Of a stretch of 64,000 bases of DNA, positions 51,871 to 61,571 are shown in pieces. Location of the stretch: NCBI RefSeq assembly GCF_017814435.1, contig NZ_JAGJCB010000005.1, positions 62,001 through 126,000 of the forward strand, written 5' to 3'. The notes under the pieces are model-generated. The model was not told the origin of the DNA. It made no database searches and saw only the letters and a program-made list of their open reading frames with translations. The position numbers and the translations under genes were made by a program. Positions within the stretch are counted from its first letter, which is position 1. Each line of letters begins with the position of its first letter. The stretch comes from Mariniflexile gromovii (GTDB taxonomy: Bacteria; Bacteroidota; Bacteroidia; Flavobacteriales; Flavobacteriaceae).

Positions 51871-52758
51871 ATGAATAATATAGATAAGGACATAAAAAGC
51901 ACGACTACTTTCAGACTAAACCATTTGCCAAAACTTTTGGTTAAAACCTATAAGTCTTGGATGGAGAAAGAACCTTTTAAGTTAGGAGCTGTTGTGGCTT
52001 ATTATGCTATTTTATCGCTCCCGGCGTTACTCATTCTCATTTTAAATTTGGTAGGGGCTATTTGGGGAAGGGAATTGGTGAGAGGCGAATTACAAGCTGA
52101 AATGTCGTCTGCATTAGGATCGGACACTGCTGAAGCCATTTTAAAAATGATTGCTGAAAAGGGTGATGAACCTACCTCTATATTTGCAACCATTTTGGGT
52201 ATTGGTGTATTATTGTATGGTGCCACAGGCGTTTTTTACCAACTACAAAACGTTTTAGATGATATTTGGGAAGTTAAGCAAACCTATTCAAATGAAATTA
52301 TTGCTACTTTAATTGGGCGCCTGAAAAGTTTCGGGTTTATATTGATATTTGGATTTTTACTCTTAATAAGTTTTGTACTTACGGCATTATTAACGGCTTT
52401 TGCCAATAGAATTTCCCGGCTTTTTTCAACGGAAATTGTGGGTATAGCTTATATTATTGATATAGTGTTTTCCTTAATATTTATATATATGCTCTTTGCC
52501 GCTATGTTTAAATATTTACCAAGCAAACCCATAAGGTGGAAAGCAGTACGCGTAGGTGCTGCCCTTACAGCCCTCTTATTTATTTTAGGGAAATACATCC
52601 TTTCTTTTTACTTTGGAAAAACGGAACCTGGCTCTACATACGGTGCAGCTGGTTCCATAATTATTGTGATGCTTTGGACCTCCTACTCCAGTTTAATCCT
52701 GTTTTTTGGAGCACAGTTTACCAAAATTTATTCCGATAGGTATTTAATTGTAAACTAA
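51871..52758 (+). CDS. YihY/virulence factor BrkB-family membrane protein
   Basis: A 295-residue integral membrane protein with six to seven helices (VVAYYAILSLPALLILILNLVGAIWG; ATILGIGVLLYGATGVFYQLQNVLDDIWEV; FILIFGFLLLISFVLTALLTAF; IAYIIDIVFSLIFIYMLFAAMFKYLP; AALTALLFILGKYILSFYFG; SIIIVMLWTSYSSLILFFGAQFTKIYSDR). The YihY pattern is full length. Function is poorly known; once proposed as RNase BN in error. It is monocistronic here. Confidence 0.92.
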   Translation: MNNIDKDIKSTTTFRLNHLPKLLVKTYKSWMEKEPFKLGAVVAYYAILSLPALLILILNLVGAIWGRELVRGELQAEMSSALGSDTAEAILKMIAEKGDEPTSIFATILGIGVLLYGATGVFYQLQNVLDDIWEVKQTYSNEIIATLIGRLKSFGFILIFGFLLLISFVLTALLTAFANRISRLFSTEIVGIAYIIDIVFSLIFIYMLFAAMFKYLPSKPIRWKAVRVGAALTALLFILGKYILSFYFGKTEPGSTYGAAGSIIIVMLWTSYSSLILFFGAQFTKIYSDRYLIVN

Positions 52759-52905
52759 ACCATTTCAAGCTTTTAAAAACCTAAATATTACAAAAGCATA
52801 CCTATTTCAGCATTTTTAATGCATATAATTTGATAACGCTAAAATAGTTTTTAATTGAGTTAAACCCATTTACTCTTTAATTATACTTTTATCATACTTA
52901 ATTAA

Positions 52906-53100
<195 letters not shown>

Positions 53101-53135
53101 AAAGAGATTATAATACAATTAAAAAAAACAAAAAA

Positions 53136-53558
53136 ATGAAAAGACACAGCACTGCCGTTTGGAGCGGCACAGTAAAGGAAGGAAAAGGATATTTAGTATC
53201 AGAAAGTAAAGCGCTTGATAGTATGCAATATTCATATAACAGTCGGTTTGAAAACGGTACGGGTACCAATCCTGAAGAATTAATGGCTGCAGCACATGCA
53301 GGTTGTTTTACCATGCAATTAAGCGCCGATTTAACAAAAGCAGGCTTTACACCAGAAGTTATTGAAACCAAATGTGCTATTGTAATGAAGGATGGCGTTA
53401 TTACTAAGTCACAACTCTCTGTTAAAGCAAAAATCCCGAATATAAAAGAGGATGAATTTAAAGAAGCTGCTACAAAAGCAAAACAAAATTGTCCTGTAAG
53501 TAAGGCTTATAAAGCTTTGGAAATAAGTCTTGAAGCTAGCTTAGAAAATAAAATATGA
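53136..53558 (+). CDS. OsmC-family peroxidase
   Basis: A 140-residue OsmC/Ohr-like thiol peroxidase. The two catalytic cysteines are in HAGCFTMQLSADL (about residue 56) and NCPVSKAYKAL (about residue 123), the standard OsmC positions. The enzyme reduces organic hydroperoxides and is induced by osmotic and stationary-phase stress. It lies between a small membrane-protein gene and a receiver-domain gene, all on the plus strand. Confidence 0.94.
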   Translation: MKRHSTAVWSGTVKEGKGYLVSESKALDSMQYSYNSRFENGTGTNPEELMAAAHAGCFTMQLSADLTKAGFTPEVIETKCAIVMKDGVITKSQLSVKAKIPNIKEDEFKEAATKAKQNCPVSKAYKALEISLEASLENKI

Positions 53559-53574
53559 ATTAATTTCATTTATT

Positions 53575-54024
53575 ATGTTACAAAAACCGCTCTTAATTTA
53601 CCTAGCCGATGATGATAATGAAGACCGTATGCTTTTTAAAGAAGCATTGGACGAAATTAACATGAATGTTTCTGTTGAAGATTTTGATAATGGTGTAACC
53701 CTTATGGAACATTTATTAATGAAAGATAAACCTTTGCCAGACGCCATTTATTTAGATTTAAATATGCCTTTGATGAATGGTGAAGAATGTTTGAATGATA
53801 TTAGAAATGAACCTTATCTTTCGCAAATCCCCATCATTATATATTCAACGTATATTGATGAACAAATGGCCGATAGACTACAAAGCAATGGCGCTAATTG
53901 GTATTTGATGAAGCCTAATACTTTTGGGAAACTTAAAAGCTTACTACAAAAAAGCTTGAATTATATTTATTCAGACGCAAAAAAAACATCTCATCTTCCC
54001 GAATTCATAATAACGGCATCGTGA
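53575..54024 (+). CDS. Single-domain response regulator
   Basis: A 149-residue stand-alone receiver domain. The acidic pocket is LADDDNEDRMLF, the phosphoacceptor Asp lies in DAIYLDLNMPLMNGEE, the Thr/Ser position is in IYSTYIDEQ and the Lys in YLMKPNTF. No output domain. The downstream gap is short; the Csp-like gene is convergent. It is a close relative of the receiver at 57376-57822, which flanks the histidine kinase. Confidence 0.92.
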   Translation: MLQKPLLIYLADDDNEDRMLFKEALDEINMNVSVEDFDNGVTLMEHLLMKDKPLPDAIYLDLNMPLMNGEECLNDIRNEPYLSQIPIIIYSTYIDEQMADRLQSNGANWYLMKPNTFGKLKSLLQKSLNYIYSDAKKTSHLPEFIITAS

Positions 54025-54064
54025 AGGAGATGTTTATTAGTTTAAATAATTTCAAAAACTAATA

Positions 54065-54382
54065 TTAAACCATATGCACTCGGCATTCTTGCGCACATGC
54101 AATACAGGAATCTGCACATTTTTTACAGTGTTCATGGTCATGCTGTTGGCATTGTTCTGCACACCATTCGCAAATTTCAGCACACAATCCACAATATTTT
54201 TTAGCGAAAAAACTATCGGCTAGCATAAACTTTACACAAATTAAACATGCCTCTACACATTGCATACAGCAATTTGGACAATCGTTGTGACTTTCCTTAC
54301 CCATCATTTCCGAAAGACATTTTTGGCAATCTATTATACATTGTTGACAGGCTTCTATGCAACTTTCATAACTACGTATCAT
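54065..54382 (-). CDS. Four-helix-bundle copper-binding protein (Csp-like)
   Basis: A 105-residue Cys-rich helical protein. CxxxC/CxxC pairs appear throughout: ESCIEACQQCIIDCQKCL, CPNCCMQCVEACLICV, CGLCAEICEWCAEQCQQ, CKKCADSCIACAQECR. More than twenty cysteines with flanking His residues fit the Csp copper-storage family (DUF326), in which the Cys residues line the bundle core and hold Cu(I). There is no signal peptide, so it is probably cytosolic. Confidence 0.92.
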   Translation of the reverse strand: MIRSYESCIEACQQCIIDCQKCLSEMMGKESHNDCPNCCMQCVEACLICVKFMLADSFFAKKYCGLCAEICEWCAEQCQQHDHEHCKKCADSCIACAQECRVHMV

Positions 54383-54765
54383 ATTCTTAAATTTAGATTA
54401 TTACTATAATTTACCTCTAAGTTAAAAGAATAGAAATAGCTGTTTTGGCTCAAAAGAAAAAGAATTTGACACAATAGCAAATGAAAAACATTTACAGTCA
54501 ATAGAAGTATTGAAAAAAAATTGAATATCCGTAATCAATCATAAATTACTGTCTCCTCGAGCATTGCCGAAAACAAAACGTGTTTTGGTTGAAGGTAGCT
54601 CGCAAAGCGAATCGAGAGATTATTAAACTTTAATAACTTCAAAATGAGGTCTCGACTTTAGTTTATCTTGAGCGAAGTCGAAAGGCTCGACATGACATGA
54701 AGTATTTAATTATGATTGATTACGGATAAGCAGTAAAAAATTAAACAGAAAACAATTACAATGAA
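54383..54765. other. Gap holding an inverted-repeat-bounded element
   Basis: 383 bp between the Csp-like gene and the histidine kinase. No open frame is convincing. It contains the inverted-repeat element at 54526-54728 (listed separately), and the leftover DNA is A/T-rich. Confidence 0.7.
54526..54728. repeat. 203-bp element bounded by perfect 19-bp inverted repeats
   Basis: TATCCGTAATCAATCATAA at 54526-54544 and its exact reverse complement at 54710-54728. The interior holds a CAAAACGTGTTTTG palindrome, a CTCGAGC/GCTCG pair and the dispersed GGTCTCGACTT...AAGTCGA repeat. No target-site duplication is visible. It could be a MITE-like element or a nested insertion. Confidence 0.8.
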
Positions 54766-57369
54766 TTACTCGTGCTGTGCTGGAAAATAGACAATAAATT
54801 GAGCACCTACATTTTCGGTTCCAATTGCTGTTAAATAGCCGTTATGGTTTTCTACAATTTTTTTACATATGGCTAAACCAATACCGGTACCAGAATATTC
54901 TGTTTTTTGATGCAGGCGCTGAAATACCTCAAATATTTTTTCGGCATATTCCTGTTTAAAACCAATGCCGTTGTCTATAAAGGATATTTTGTGAAACTGC
55001 TGTCGGCCTTTAGAGTTTTGATCTGGTATTTCAGAGGCTGATGCTTTTGAGTAAAGAATCTGAATTTTAGGTGTTTCATTTGCGCTTTTGTACTTTATAG
55101 CATTCGCTATTAAATTAGTAAACAACTGTTCCATTTGAAATGTAACACCCTTTATTTTTGGAAGTTTATCTGAAATTATCTTGGTTTCAGAATTATGAAT
55201 GCTGGCCGCTAAATCTTCCTTAACCTTATCTAAAACCTGGTTTAAATCAATTTTTTCAAAATCACTTTTACTGAGGTTTATTTTAGAATAGGCAAGCAAA
55301 TTCTCAATAAGTGATTGCATGCGGCTAACCGCTTTTATTACTTTACCAAAATACTCTTTACTTTTATCTGAAAAATTTTCAGCTTCAAAATCTTGTATTC
55401 TTAAAGCAAACAATTGGATTTTACGTAAAGGTTCTTGCAAATCATGACTTGCAACACGGTTAAAAGACTCTAATTCGGCATTTCTGTTTTTTAACTCTAA
55501 ATTACTTTTCAACAAATTCTCTTCCGCTTCTATGGTTTGGGTTACGTCCTGCACCACACCAACCATAACCATGCTGCCATTTTTATTTATAAATTGCCCA
55601 TCGGTTTTAAAATACTTTACAGCTCCTTGCTTGGTAATAACACGGTATGTATGCTCGGTAGAACGGAGTTCTTTCAGTGCTTTTGCCCCTACTTTATCAT
55701 AAGCTTCTAAATCGTCTGGATGGATAAATTCCCTGTATTTTTCAAATGAAGGCTCAAATTCTTTGGGTTCGTACCCTAACATTCTATAATAATTATCTGA
55801 AATTTCAGAAACATGAGTATCTAAATACCACAGAAAACTGCCTGTTTTAGCAATACGTTCCGCATCCGTTAAAATAGAATTTTGAATAACGAGTGTTTCA
55901 TTCAGTTTGATTAATTCCTCAGCTTTTTCCTTTTCTTCAGTAACATCACTTGTGGTTACTGTAACCCCGTCACCTAGTTTTATGGCTGTAGCACTAAACC
56001 ATTGTATGGAACCATCTTTATTATAAGGAACTTCATATTCTACGGTTTTATCATCCTCTACAGCGTTAACCAAATGTTCAAAAACACCAGATTTGAAGGT
56101 ATTAGGAAATACCTCCGATAATTTTTTACTCTTAATATTATCTGGCATTTCTCCAGTAACGGGACTTATTTTATCGTTAACAAATAAAATTTCAAAGTCT
56201 ATAATTTTACCATCGTTTCCTCTGATGCTTTTAAAGTGCATTACTATATGTGAAATACTCTTGAAGATATTTGTAAGCAATGCTCGGTTCTCTAAAAGCT
56301 TTAAATTTTGATTTTCTAAACGTTTTTTGAGTGTTAATTCTATTTGTTTGGCTTCTTCTTCTGGTGTAGAATTACGGCCTGTTACCAAAACGCCTTCTGC
56401 AAGTGGTGTAGCCAACGAGTGAAACCACATTTGTTTACCATCTACTTCAATTTGTCTATCAAAAATAACTTTGGTTTTTTCTTGAAAAGACTTTATTAAT
56501 TCTTCTAACTCCTTATGCGACTTATGTAAAGGGTACACTTTTAAAACAGTATTTCCAACTATATCGTTAGGTTCAAGCCCTAAATAATCTCTGTTACAAT
56601 CATTAGCATATAAAATTTTGAAATCTATGATTTCATTAGAACCATTCAATACGGGTTCGTAGTAGTTTACAATATTATCGGTTGTTGCAAGTAAACTTTT
56701 TAAAAAAGCTTCTGATTTTCGAACCTTTAATTTATTATTATATATTCTAAAAAATGAAATAACAAATACAAATAATGCAAAAAAAGCCAGCAATAGTAAC
56801 ATACTGGGCGTTAGAGATTTGTGAGCGCTATAAGTTACTTTTCTTTCTTGCATTAAACGCTTTTCATCTGCAAGCATCCTATTTTTAATACTTTTTATTT
56901 CATTAAGGGTTTTATTTATTTTTAATTTATAGGATTGTTTTGCTTGTAATACCTCTTGACTATCTTGAGCAGTGGCTAGATCTAAATTTGTAAGTTGGCT
57001 ATATAAATTATTCAATAAAGCTGTTAACGGTTTTATACGTGCTTTTTGTAAATCACTATCATGAGTAAGTATTTTTAAACTATCCAGTATTGTTTTACCT
57101 TCTAATTTATAGTTTTCAAAAACCCTATTTGAAGATTTGTCTTTTATTAAATCCTCCCTAAATTCTTCAGATTCAGCTTTAGTGTAGTGGGTTGTTAAAT
57201 CACCTAAAGCATTATAAACTTGCAAGGTATGCACAACCATTTCAGCCGATTTTTGGGTAAGCATAATTTGCCTATAAGTCATACTTGTTGTTACCAAAAG
57301 CAACATTATTGCAATAAGCAACAATACAATATAGGTTTTTGAGGAAGTATAAATATGCTTAAAGCTCAT
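54766..57369 (-). CDS. Multi-PAS sensor histidine kinase
   Basis: An 867-residue membrane-bound kinase. Two N-terminal helices (about residues 13-31 and 190-210) bracket a helical periplasmic sensor region similar to CHASE3. Three PAS-type modules follow: about 220-340, 360-470 and 490-610, the last with a PAS-3 pattern (WYLDTHVSEISDNYYRMLGYEP ... FIHPDD). The HisKA domain is at about 635-700 (ASHDLQEPLRKIQLF, His phosphoacceptor), then the HATPase_c domain with NLIANAIKYKS and GTGIGLAICKKIVENHNG. A single-domain receiver gene precedes it by 6 bp, a second is at 53575. Confidence 0.94.
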   Translation of the reverse strand: MSFKHIYTSSKTYIVLLLIAIMLLLVTTSMTYRQIMLTQKSAEMVVHTLQVYNALGDLTTHYTKAESEEFREDLIKDKSSNRVFENYKLEGKTILDSLKILTHDSDLQKARIKPLTALLNNLYSQLTNLDLATAQDSQEVLQAKQSYKLKINKTLNEIKSIKNRMLADEKRLMQERKVTYSAHKSLTPSMLLLLAFFALFVFVISFFRIYNNKLKVRKSEAFLKSLLATTDNIVNYYEPVLNGSNEIIDFKILYANDCNRDYLGLEPNDIVGNTVLKVYPLHKSHKELEELIKSFQEKTKVIFDRQIEVDGKQMWFHSLATPLAEGVLVTGRNSTPEEEAKQIELTLKKRLENQNLKLLENRALLTNIFKSISHIVMHFKSIRGNDGKIIDFEILFVNDKISPVTGEMPDNIKSKKLSEVFPNTFKSGVFEHLVNAVEDDKTVEYEVPYNKDGSIQWFSATAIKLGDGVTVTTSDVTEEKEKAEELIKLNETLVIQNSILTDAERIAKTGSFLWYLDTHVSEISDNYYRMLGYEPKEFEPSFEKYREFIHPDDLEAYDKVGAKALKELRSTEHTYRVITKQGAVKYFKTDGQFINKNGSMVMVGVVQDVTQTIEAEENLLKSNLELKNRNAELESFNRVASHDLQEPLRKIQLFALRIQDFEAENFSDKSKEYFGKVIKAVSRMQSLIENLLAYSKINLSKSDFEKIDLNQVLDKVKEDLAASIHNSETKIISDKLPKIKGVTFQMEQLFTNLIANAIKYKSANETPKIQILYSKASASEIPDQNSKGRQQFHKISFIDNGIGFKQEYAEKIFEVFQRLHQKTEYSGTGIGLAICKKIVENHNGYLTAIGTENVGAQFIVYFPAQHE

Positions 57370-57375
57370 ATAGGT

Positions 57376-57822
57376 TTAAATACGTAATAAAAAAGTATCT
57401 TTATTTAAATTTGAAGTATGCTCATGCCAATTAACTTTTAAGGTTTTCTCTACTATTTCACATAGTTTATTAAAACAGCTAGGTTTGTTTATATACACAC
57501 TGGCGCCATTTTGAAAAGAGTCCTCAATATCTTTCTCTGATGAAGAAGTAGAGTACATGGCTATGAAAACGTCTTTAAATAATGAATTGTTACGAATTTC
57601 TGTTAAACACTGTATACCATTTAAAATAGGCATATTAATATCTAAAAATATTAAATTTGGAAGTTTAACATTAGGCTGAAAAAGATAATCTAATAATTCC
57701 TGGCCATGTTTAAAAAGTGACAATGTTGTTTGTATCGAAATTTCCTCCAAGGCTTCGCTAAAAAGCATTCTGTCATCTTCATCGTCATCTGCCAAAATAA
57801 TATTAAATATAGTATCGTTCAT
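57376..57822 (-). CDS. Single-domain response regulator
   Basis: A 148-residue receiver domain: ILADDDEDDRMLF acidic pocket, Asp in LIFLDINMPILNG, Ser in YSTSSSEKD and Lys in INKPSCF. It has no output domain. It is 6 bp upstream of the histidine kinase on the same strand and is probably its cognate phosphoacceptor. It resembles the receiver at 53575-54024, so the pair may be duplicates serving one phosphorelay. Confidence 0.92.
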   Translation of the reverse strand: MNDTIFNIILADDDEDDRMLFSEALEEISIQTTLSLFKHGQELLDYLFQPNVKLPNLIFLDINMPILNGIQCLTEIRNNSLFKDVFIAMYSTSSSEKDIEDSFQNGASVYINKPSCFNKLCEIVEKTLKVNWHEHTSNLNKDTFLLRI

Positions 57823-58193
57823 AAATGTAGTTTCTAACTAAGGTTAAATTTAGCATATTGCTTTCTTGGTAAATATACTTTTTACAAACCTTAACACTAC
57901 TATTATTGTACTATAAATCTGTAAAGTAATAAGCTTGTCCTTTGAAAAAATTGGAGAGAATACTAAAATCACATTTTACAAAAAAGAGCCTTTTAAAAAC
58001 CAATCCTTATCATGCCTAAATTACTATTCGAAAGATATGACTTTAATTTAAAAATTAAAATCATTAATGACATTAAATATTATATGTTTAAAATTTTATT
58101 GAGTTTTATACTGAGTAGAAATCGAACAGCCCTTAAGCTCTAATATACAGAGAGATAGATTATTTGTTTAAATGACACAGAAAAAAAATTAAA
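57823..58193. other. Intergenic region without supported gene
   Basis: 371 bp between the receiver gene and the next minus-strand gene. A 43-codon ORF starts at 58012 but is A/T-rich and low complexity, so it is not called. No repeats or hairpins of note were found. Confidence 0.7.
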
Positions 58194-58541
58194 TCAATCT
58201 TCAATATTATTGATGTTTTCTTTGTTAGAAACATTTGCTTCTGGTATTTTTTTAAAAAATTCTGCCAATTCTAAATCAGTATTTGGTCCATAACCCAATA
58301 GAAGTGTCCCTCTTTCTTCTTTGTTTGTTTTAATTATATAAAGTATAGACATATCCGAAGGGTCGCTCATACCTTCATACCTGTGTTCAGCAACAATAAA
58401 AACATCTTTGGGGGTATATTCGTTTTTTGTTTCACTGCTTATTAGTTTATCACCTTTATAATGAAAATTAGCAGTATAACCTTTCTTTTGATATATTTTT
58501 ATATAATCTTTCTCATGTTTTGCAAATTCATCATTTTCCAT
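58194..58541 (-). CDS. Conserved hypothetical protein (often mislabelled phosphoribosylpyrophosphate synthetase)
   Basis: A 115-residue small soluble protein. The core pattern KGYTANFHYKGDKL ... YEGMSDPSDMSILYIIKTNKEERGTLLLGYGPNTD matches a flavobacterial family that is commonly but wrongly named phosphoribosylpyrophosphate synthetase. No PRPP-loop motif is present. Function is unknown. It lies alone between two gaps of about 170 and 370 bp. Confidence 0.68.
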   Translation of the reverse strand: MENDEFAKHEKDYIKIYQKKGYTANFHYKGDKLISSETKNEYTPKDVFIVAEHRYEGMSDPSDMSILYIIKTNKEERGTLLLGYGPNTDLELAEFFKKIPEANVSNKENINNIED

Positions 58542-58712
58542 TTCCTTAAATTTTAAGATTAGTTTTCTTTTTTTTAGGATGCATAGCTTATACCTTCTAC
58601 ACCCTAACTAATCAAATTTGCAAAAAAAGGCAGAATAAGATTAACCCAAATACATTTCTATTTAACCTTATTCATTAAAAAGGTTATATAACTATAAACA
58701 TTTTAAAGAAAA

Positions 58713-59624
58713 TTAGCCTTCATTTGAATTTTCGCTGGCATCTTCATTTGGGGCAATTTGCAGCTTGTTTTTACCAAAATCCAAGGTGCGTATTGGGAAT
58801 GGGATATTGATACCTTTATCGTTGAAATTCGTTTTAATGAGTTTGATGGCTTTATGCCTTGCTTCATGTTCTTGTTTTACTTTAACCATATCAATCCAAA
58901 AGCGGGTCATAAAATTGATGGAGCTATCTCCAAACTCCGTATAGAAAAACTCAACACCCTCCCCTTCTTTTTGTTCGAAATTCTCTGAAATAATACGTAC
59001 TACCAAATCTTCAACCTCTTGCAAATTACTTTCGTAACCTACGCCGCAGCTTACCGCAATTCTGCTTCTAGGGCTTATGGAGTAATTGGTAAATGAATTT
59101 TCTACAAATTTTGAATTTGGAATTACCACATAATTATTATCTGTTTGTCTTAAAACGATGTTCCGGAGACTTATTTCAGACACAAAACCATCAGCATCAC
59201 TAGTTTTAATGTAATCGTTTATTTTTATTTTATCCATAAAAGACAGCACCACGCCTCCAACTGTGTTGCTTAATGTACCTTGAAGTGCTAAACCTATGGC
59301 TAAACCTATTACACCGGCACCAGCTAGAATGCTAGTTAAAACTTTATCCAGATCTAAAACACCCAAGGCTACAAAAAACCCAATCATGATAACAGCAATG
59401 AAAATTATTTTTGCTACAATTTCTTGGATTGATTTTTGACTGATATGCGTTAACAAATACTTGTTTGAAACCTTTCTAATGCCTCGTGCAATAAAATAAA
59501 ACAGCACCATTACCAAAATGGCCATGATTAAGTTTGGCAGTTTTAAAATAATGGCATCCATCCAACCATCTAACTTATCCCATAACTTACTTACGGATTC
59601 TTCTATTGAAAATTTATTTTTCAT
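58713..59624 (-). CDS. MscS-type mechanosensitive channel
   Basis: A 303-residue small-conductance channel. Three helices are present (LPNLIMAILVMVLFYFIARGI; IVAKIIFIAVIMIGFFVALGVL; the pore helix ILAGAGVIGLAIGLALQGTLSNTVGGVVL with Gly/Ala packing). The beta domain follows with NYVVIPNSKFVENSFTNYS, then a C-terminal alpha/beta domain ending FPIRTLDFGKNKLQ. The protein releases solutes on hypo-osmotic shock. It is 10 bp downstream of the SLC13 gene in the same operon. Confidence 0.94.
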   Translation of the reverse strand: MKNKFSIEESVSKLWDKLDGWMDAIILKLPNLIMAILVMVLFYFIARGIRKVSNKYLLTHISQKSIQEIVAKIIFIAVIMIGFFVALGVLDLDKVLTSILAGAGVIGLAIGLALQGTLSNTVGGVVLSFMDKIKINDYIKTSDADGFVSEISLRNIVLRQTDNNYVVIPNSKFVENSFTNYSISPRSRIAVSCGVGYESNLQEVEDLVVRIISENFEQKEGEGVEFFYTEFGDSSINFMTRFWIDMVKVKQEHEARHKAIKLIKTNFNDKGINIPFPIRTLDFGKNKLQIAPNEDASENSNEG

Positions 59625-59634
59625 CTTAAAAATT

Positions 59635-61458
59635 TTATAACATTTTGGTTAATAAAAAAGTAGCTAACACCCAAAGTATCAAACTAAGCATGCCACCTAT
59701 AAACAAAAAGTGTTTAAATCGGTAATTACCTATGCCGTAAACCAAGGTATTTGTTTGATAACCAACAGGAGTAAAAAAGCTAAAATTAGCTGCAAACATG
59801 ACTGCCAATATAAATGGTTTGAAATCTAGATTCATACCTTGGGCTACCGAAATAGCTATAGGCGTCATAATAATAGCTGTTGCATTGTTACTAACCACAC
59901 CACTTAATACCATCGTTACAAAAAACAGGGTTCCTATAATTATATGATTAGGTTGCCCTCCTAAAAACCCCAATAACTTTTCTGAAACCCACATATCGGT
60001 TCCAGTGTTGTGCATGGCAAAGCCTAATGGAATCATTCCGGCAAGCAAGAAAAATATTTGCCAGTTTACTTTTTTATAAACGGTGTTTAAATCTAAATTT
60101 TTAGTTATTAACAACAAACACACACCTGTTAAGGCGCTTACCATAATGGATAATATGCCTGTTGCTGCCAATAAAATTACTAAAAGAAGAACACTTAACG
60201 AAAAATATCTTTTGAACTTCGATTTTCTATTAACATTGTCAAACTCTTGTAATATCACTACATTTTCCATAGTTTGAAGTATAGGAAATTTTTCTTTTGA
60301 TGTTTCAACCAATAATCTATCACCAGACTTTAACGATAATCGATTCATACTGCTGCGCACCGTTCTATCTTTTAAATTTGTAAGCGTTTTTCGTTTCTTT
60401 ATTGCTAATGGTATTACATCTTGAGACATAAAACTTCTTAAACTTCCTAAAGTTTTGCCTAACAATGCAGCTCCAGGGAGCATTAATAGTTCTACGAAAA
60501 CCTTTTCATCTAATTCACTAGACTCTGTTGTTATTTTATCTTTGACTTCATCTTGTAGCTCGTTGAATTTTTTTTCTTCATAAACACTTAGATTTTCAGA
60601 TGTTTTTATACGGGATAAGTTTTCAAGATCACACATTAAAAGCAATTCATCATTCTCCTTGAATGTGATGTATTTACCAGGTGAATTATGAATTCTGTTA
60701 TCACGAATTAGCTGTAAAAATGAAATATCTGGGTTCTCGAACAAAAAGGTTTCCTGAATTTTTTTTCCCACTAAATTTGAGTCGGGATTTATATGAACTT
60801 TAGTTATATAATTATCAATTTCATAATCTTTACTTAAACTTTGTGCTTTATCCCACGGCAACCAACGCAATGTTATGGTAATATACACAATAGAAACCGT
60901 TAGAAATATAATACCCAATAATGAAAATTCAAAAAAACCTAACTTTTCAGCTCCTAAGTTTTTTGCAACAGCGCTTACAATTAAATTTGTAGATGTGCCC
61001 ATCAAGGTACACGATCCTCCTAATATACCTGCAAAAGAAATTGGCAGTAAAAGTTTGGATTGCGGAATTTTATACTTTTCTGAAAGTTGGTTAATAATTT
61101 TTATAAAAACAACTACTACGGCCGTAGTGCTAATAAATGCAGAAATACCCGCCGTAACAAACATAAAAAAGGGAGCTATAATATAAATGGGCAACGATTT
61201 TACCTTACCCATACCAGACGTAAGCCAATGGATAACCCCGTTTTCTTCCATGGCAATAGCCAGTATCATTAAGGAAAGAACAGCAATTGTGGCAGGGTTT
61301 GAAAAACCACTAATGCCTTCTTCGGGAGTTACCAATCCTAATAAAATGAGCGATACAATAATAAAAAAAGCTATTTTATCTATAGGGAAAATCTCAAAAA
61401 CAAAAAGCACTATGGTAACCAATAGCACTGAAAACATTAATATAATTTCTCCCTCCAT
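59635..61458 (-). CDS. SLC13-family permease with two TrkA-C domains
   Basis: A 607-residue transporter of the divalent-anion/Na+ symporter superfamily. The N-terminal half has six hydrophobic segments, including FISTTAVVVVFIKIINQLSEK and GGSCTLMGTSTNLIVSA. The cytosolic middle has two TrkA-C (RCK_C) regions (about 210-290 and 310-400; VHINPDSNLVGKKIQE, LSLKSGDRLLVETS). The second half repeats the transport fold with SGVVSNNATAIIMTPIAISVAQG. Substrate may be a di/tricarboxylate or sulfate; the RCK_C domains suggest ligand control. Confidence 0.9.
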   Translation of the reverse strand: MEGEIILMFSVLLVTIVLFVFEIFPIDKIAFFIIVSLILLGLVTPEEGISGFSNPATIAVLSLMILAIAMEENGVIHWLTSGMGKVKSLPIYIIAPFFMFVTAGISAFISTTAVVVVFIKIINQLSEKYKIPQSKLLLPISFAGILGGSCTLMGTSTNLIVSAVAKNLGAEKLGFFEFSLLGIIFLTVSIVYITITLRWLPWDKAQSLSKDYEIDNYITKVHINPDSNLVGKKIQETFLFENPDISFLQLIRDNRIHNSPGKYITFKENDELLLMCDLENLSRIKTSENLSVYEEKKFNELQDEVKDKITTESSELDEKVFVELLMLPGAALLGKTLGSLRSFMSQDVIPLAIKKRKTLTNLKDRTVRSSMNRLSLKSGDRLLVETSKEKFPILQTMENVVILQEFDNVNRKSKFKRYFSLSVLLLVILLAATGILSIMVSALTGVCLLLITKNLDLNTVYKKVNWQIFFLLAGMIPLGFAMHNTGTDMWVSEKLLGFLGGQPNHIIIGTLFFVTMVLSGVVSNNATAIIMTPIAISVAQGMNLDFKPFILAVMFAANFSFFTPVGYQTNTLVYGIGNYRFKHFLFIGGMLSLILWVLATFLLTKML

Positions 61459-61571
61459 CTATTAAAATATTAATTTTTTAACTATTGATTTTATATGTTG
61501 TAAATTATAAATTTAAGCAATAAGCTATTAACTTAAACCAAATGAATATTGATACCATAAATAAAAATATA

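Noticed and set aside
58012-58143. A 43-codon ORF starting at 58012
   Set aside because: A/T-rich and low complexity, no operon partner; not distinguishable from chance.
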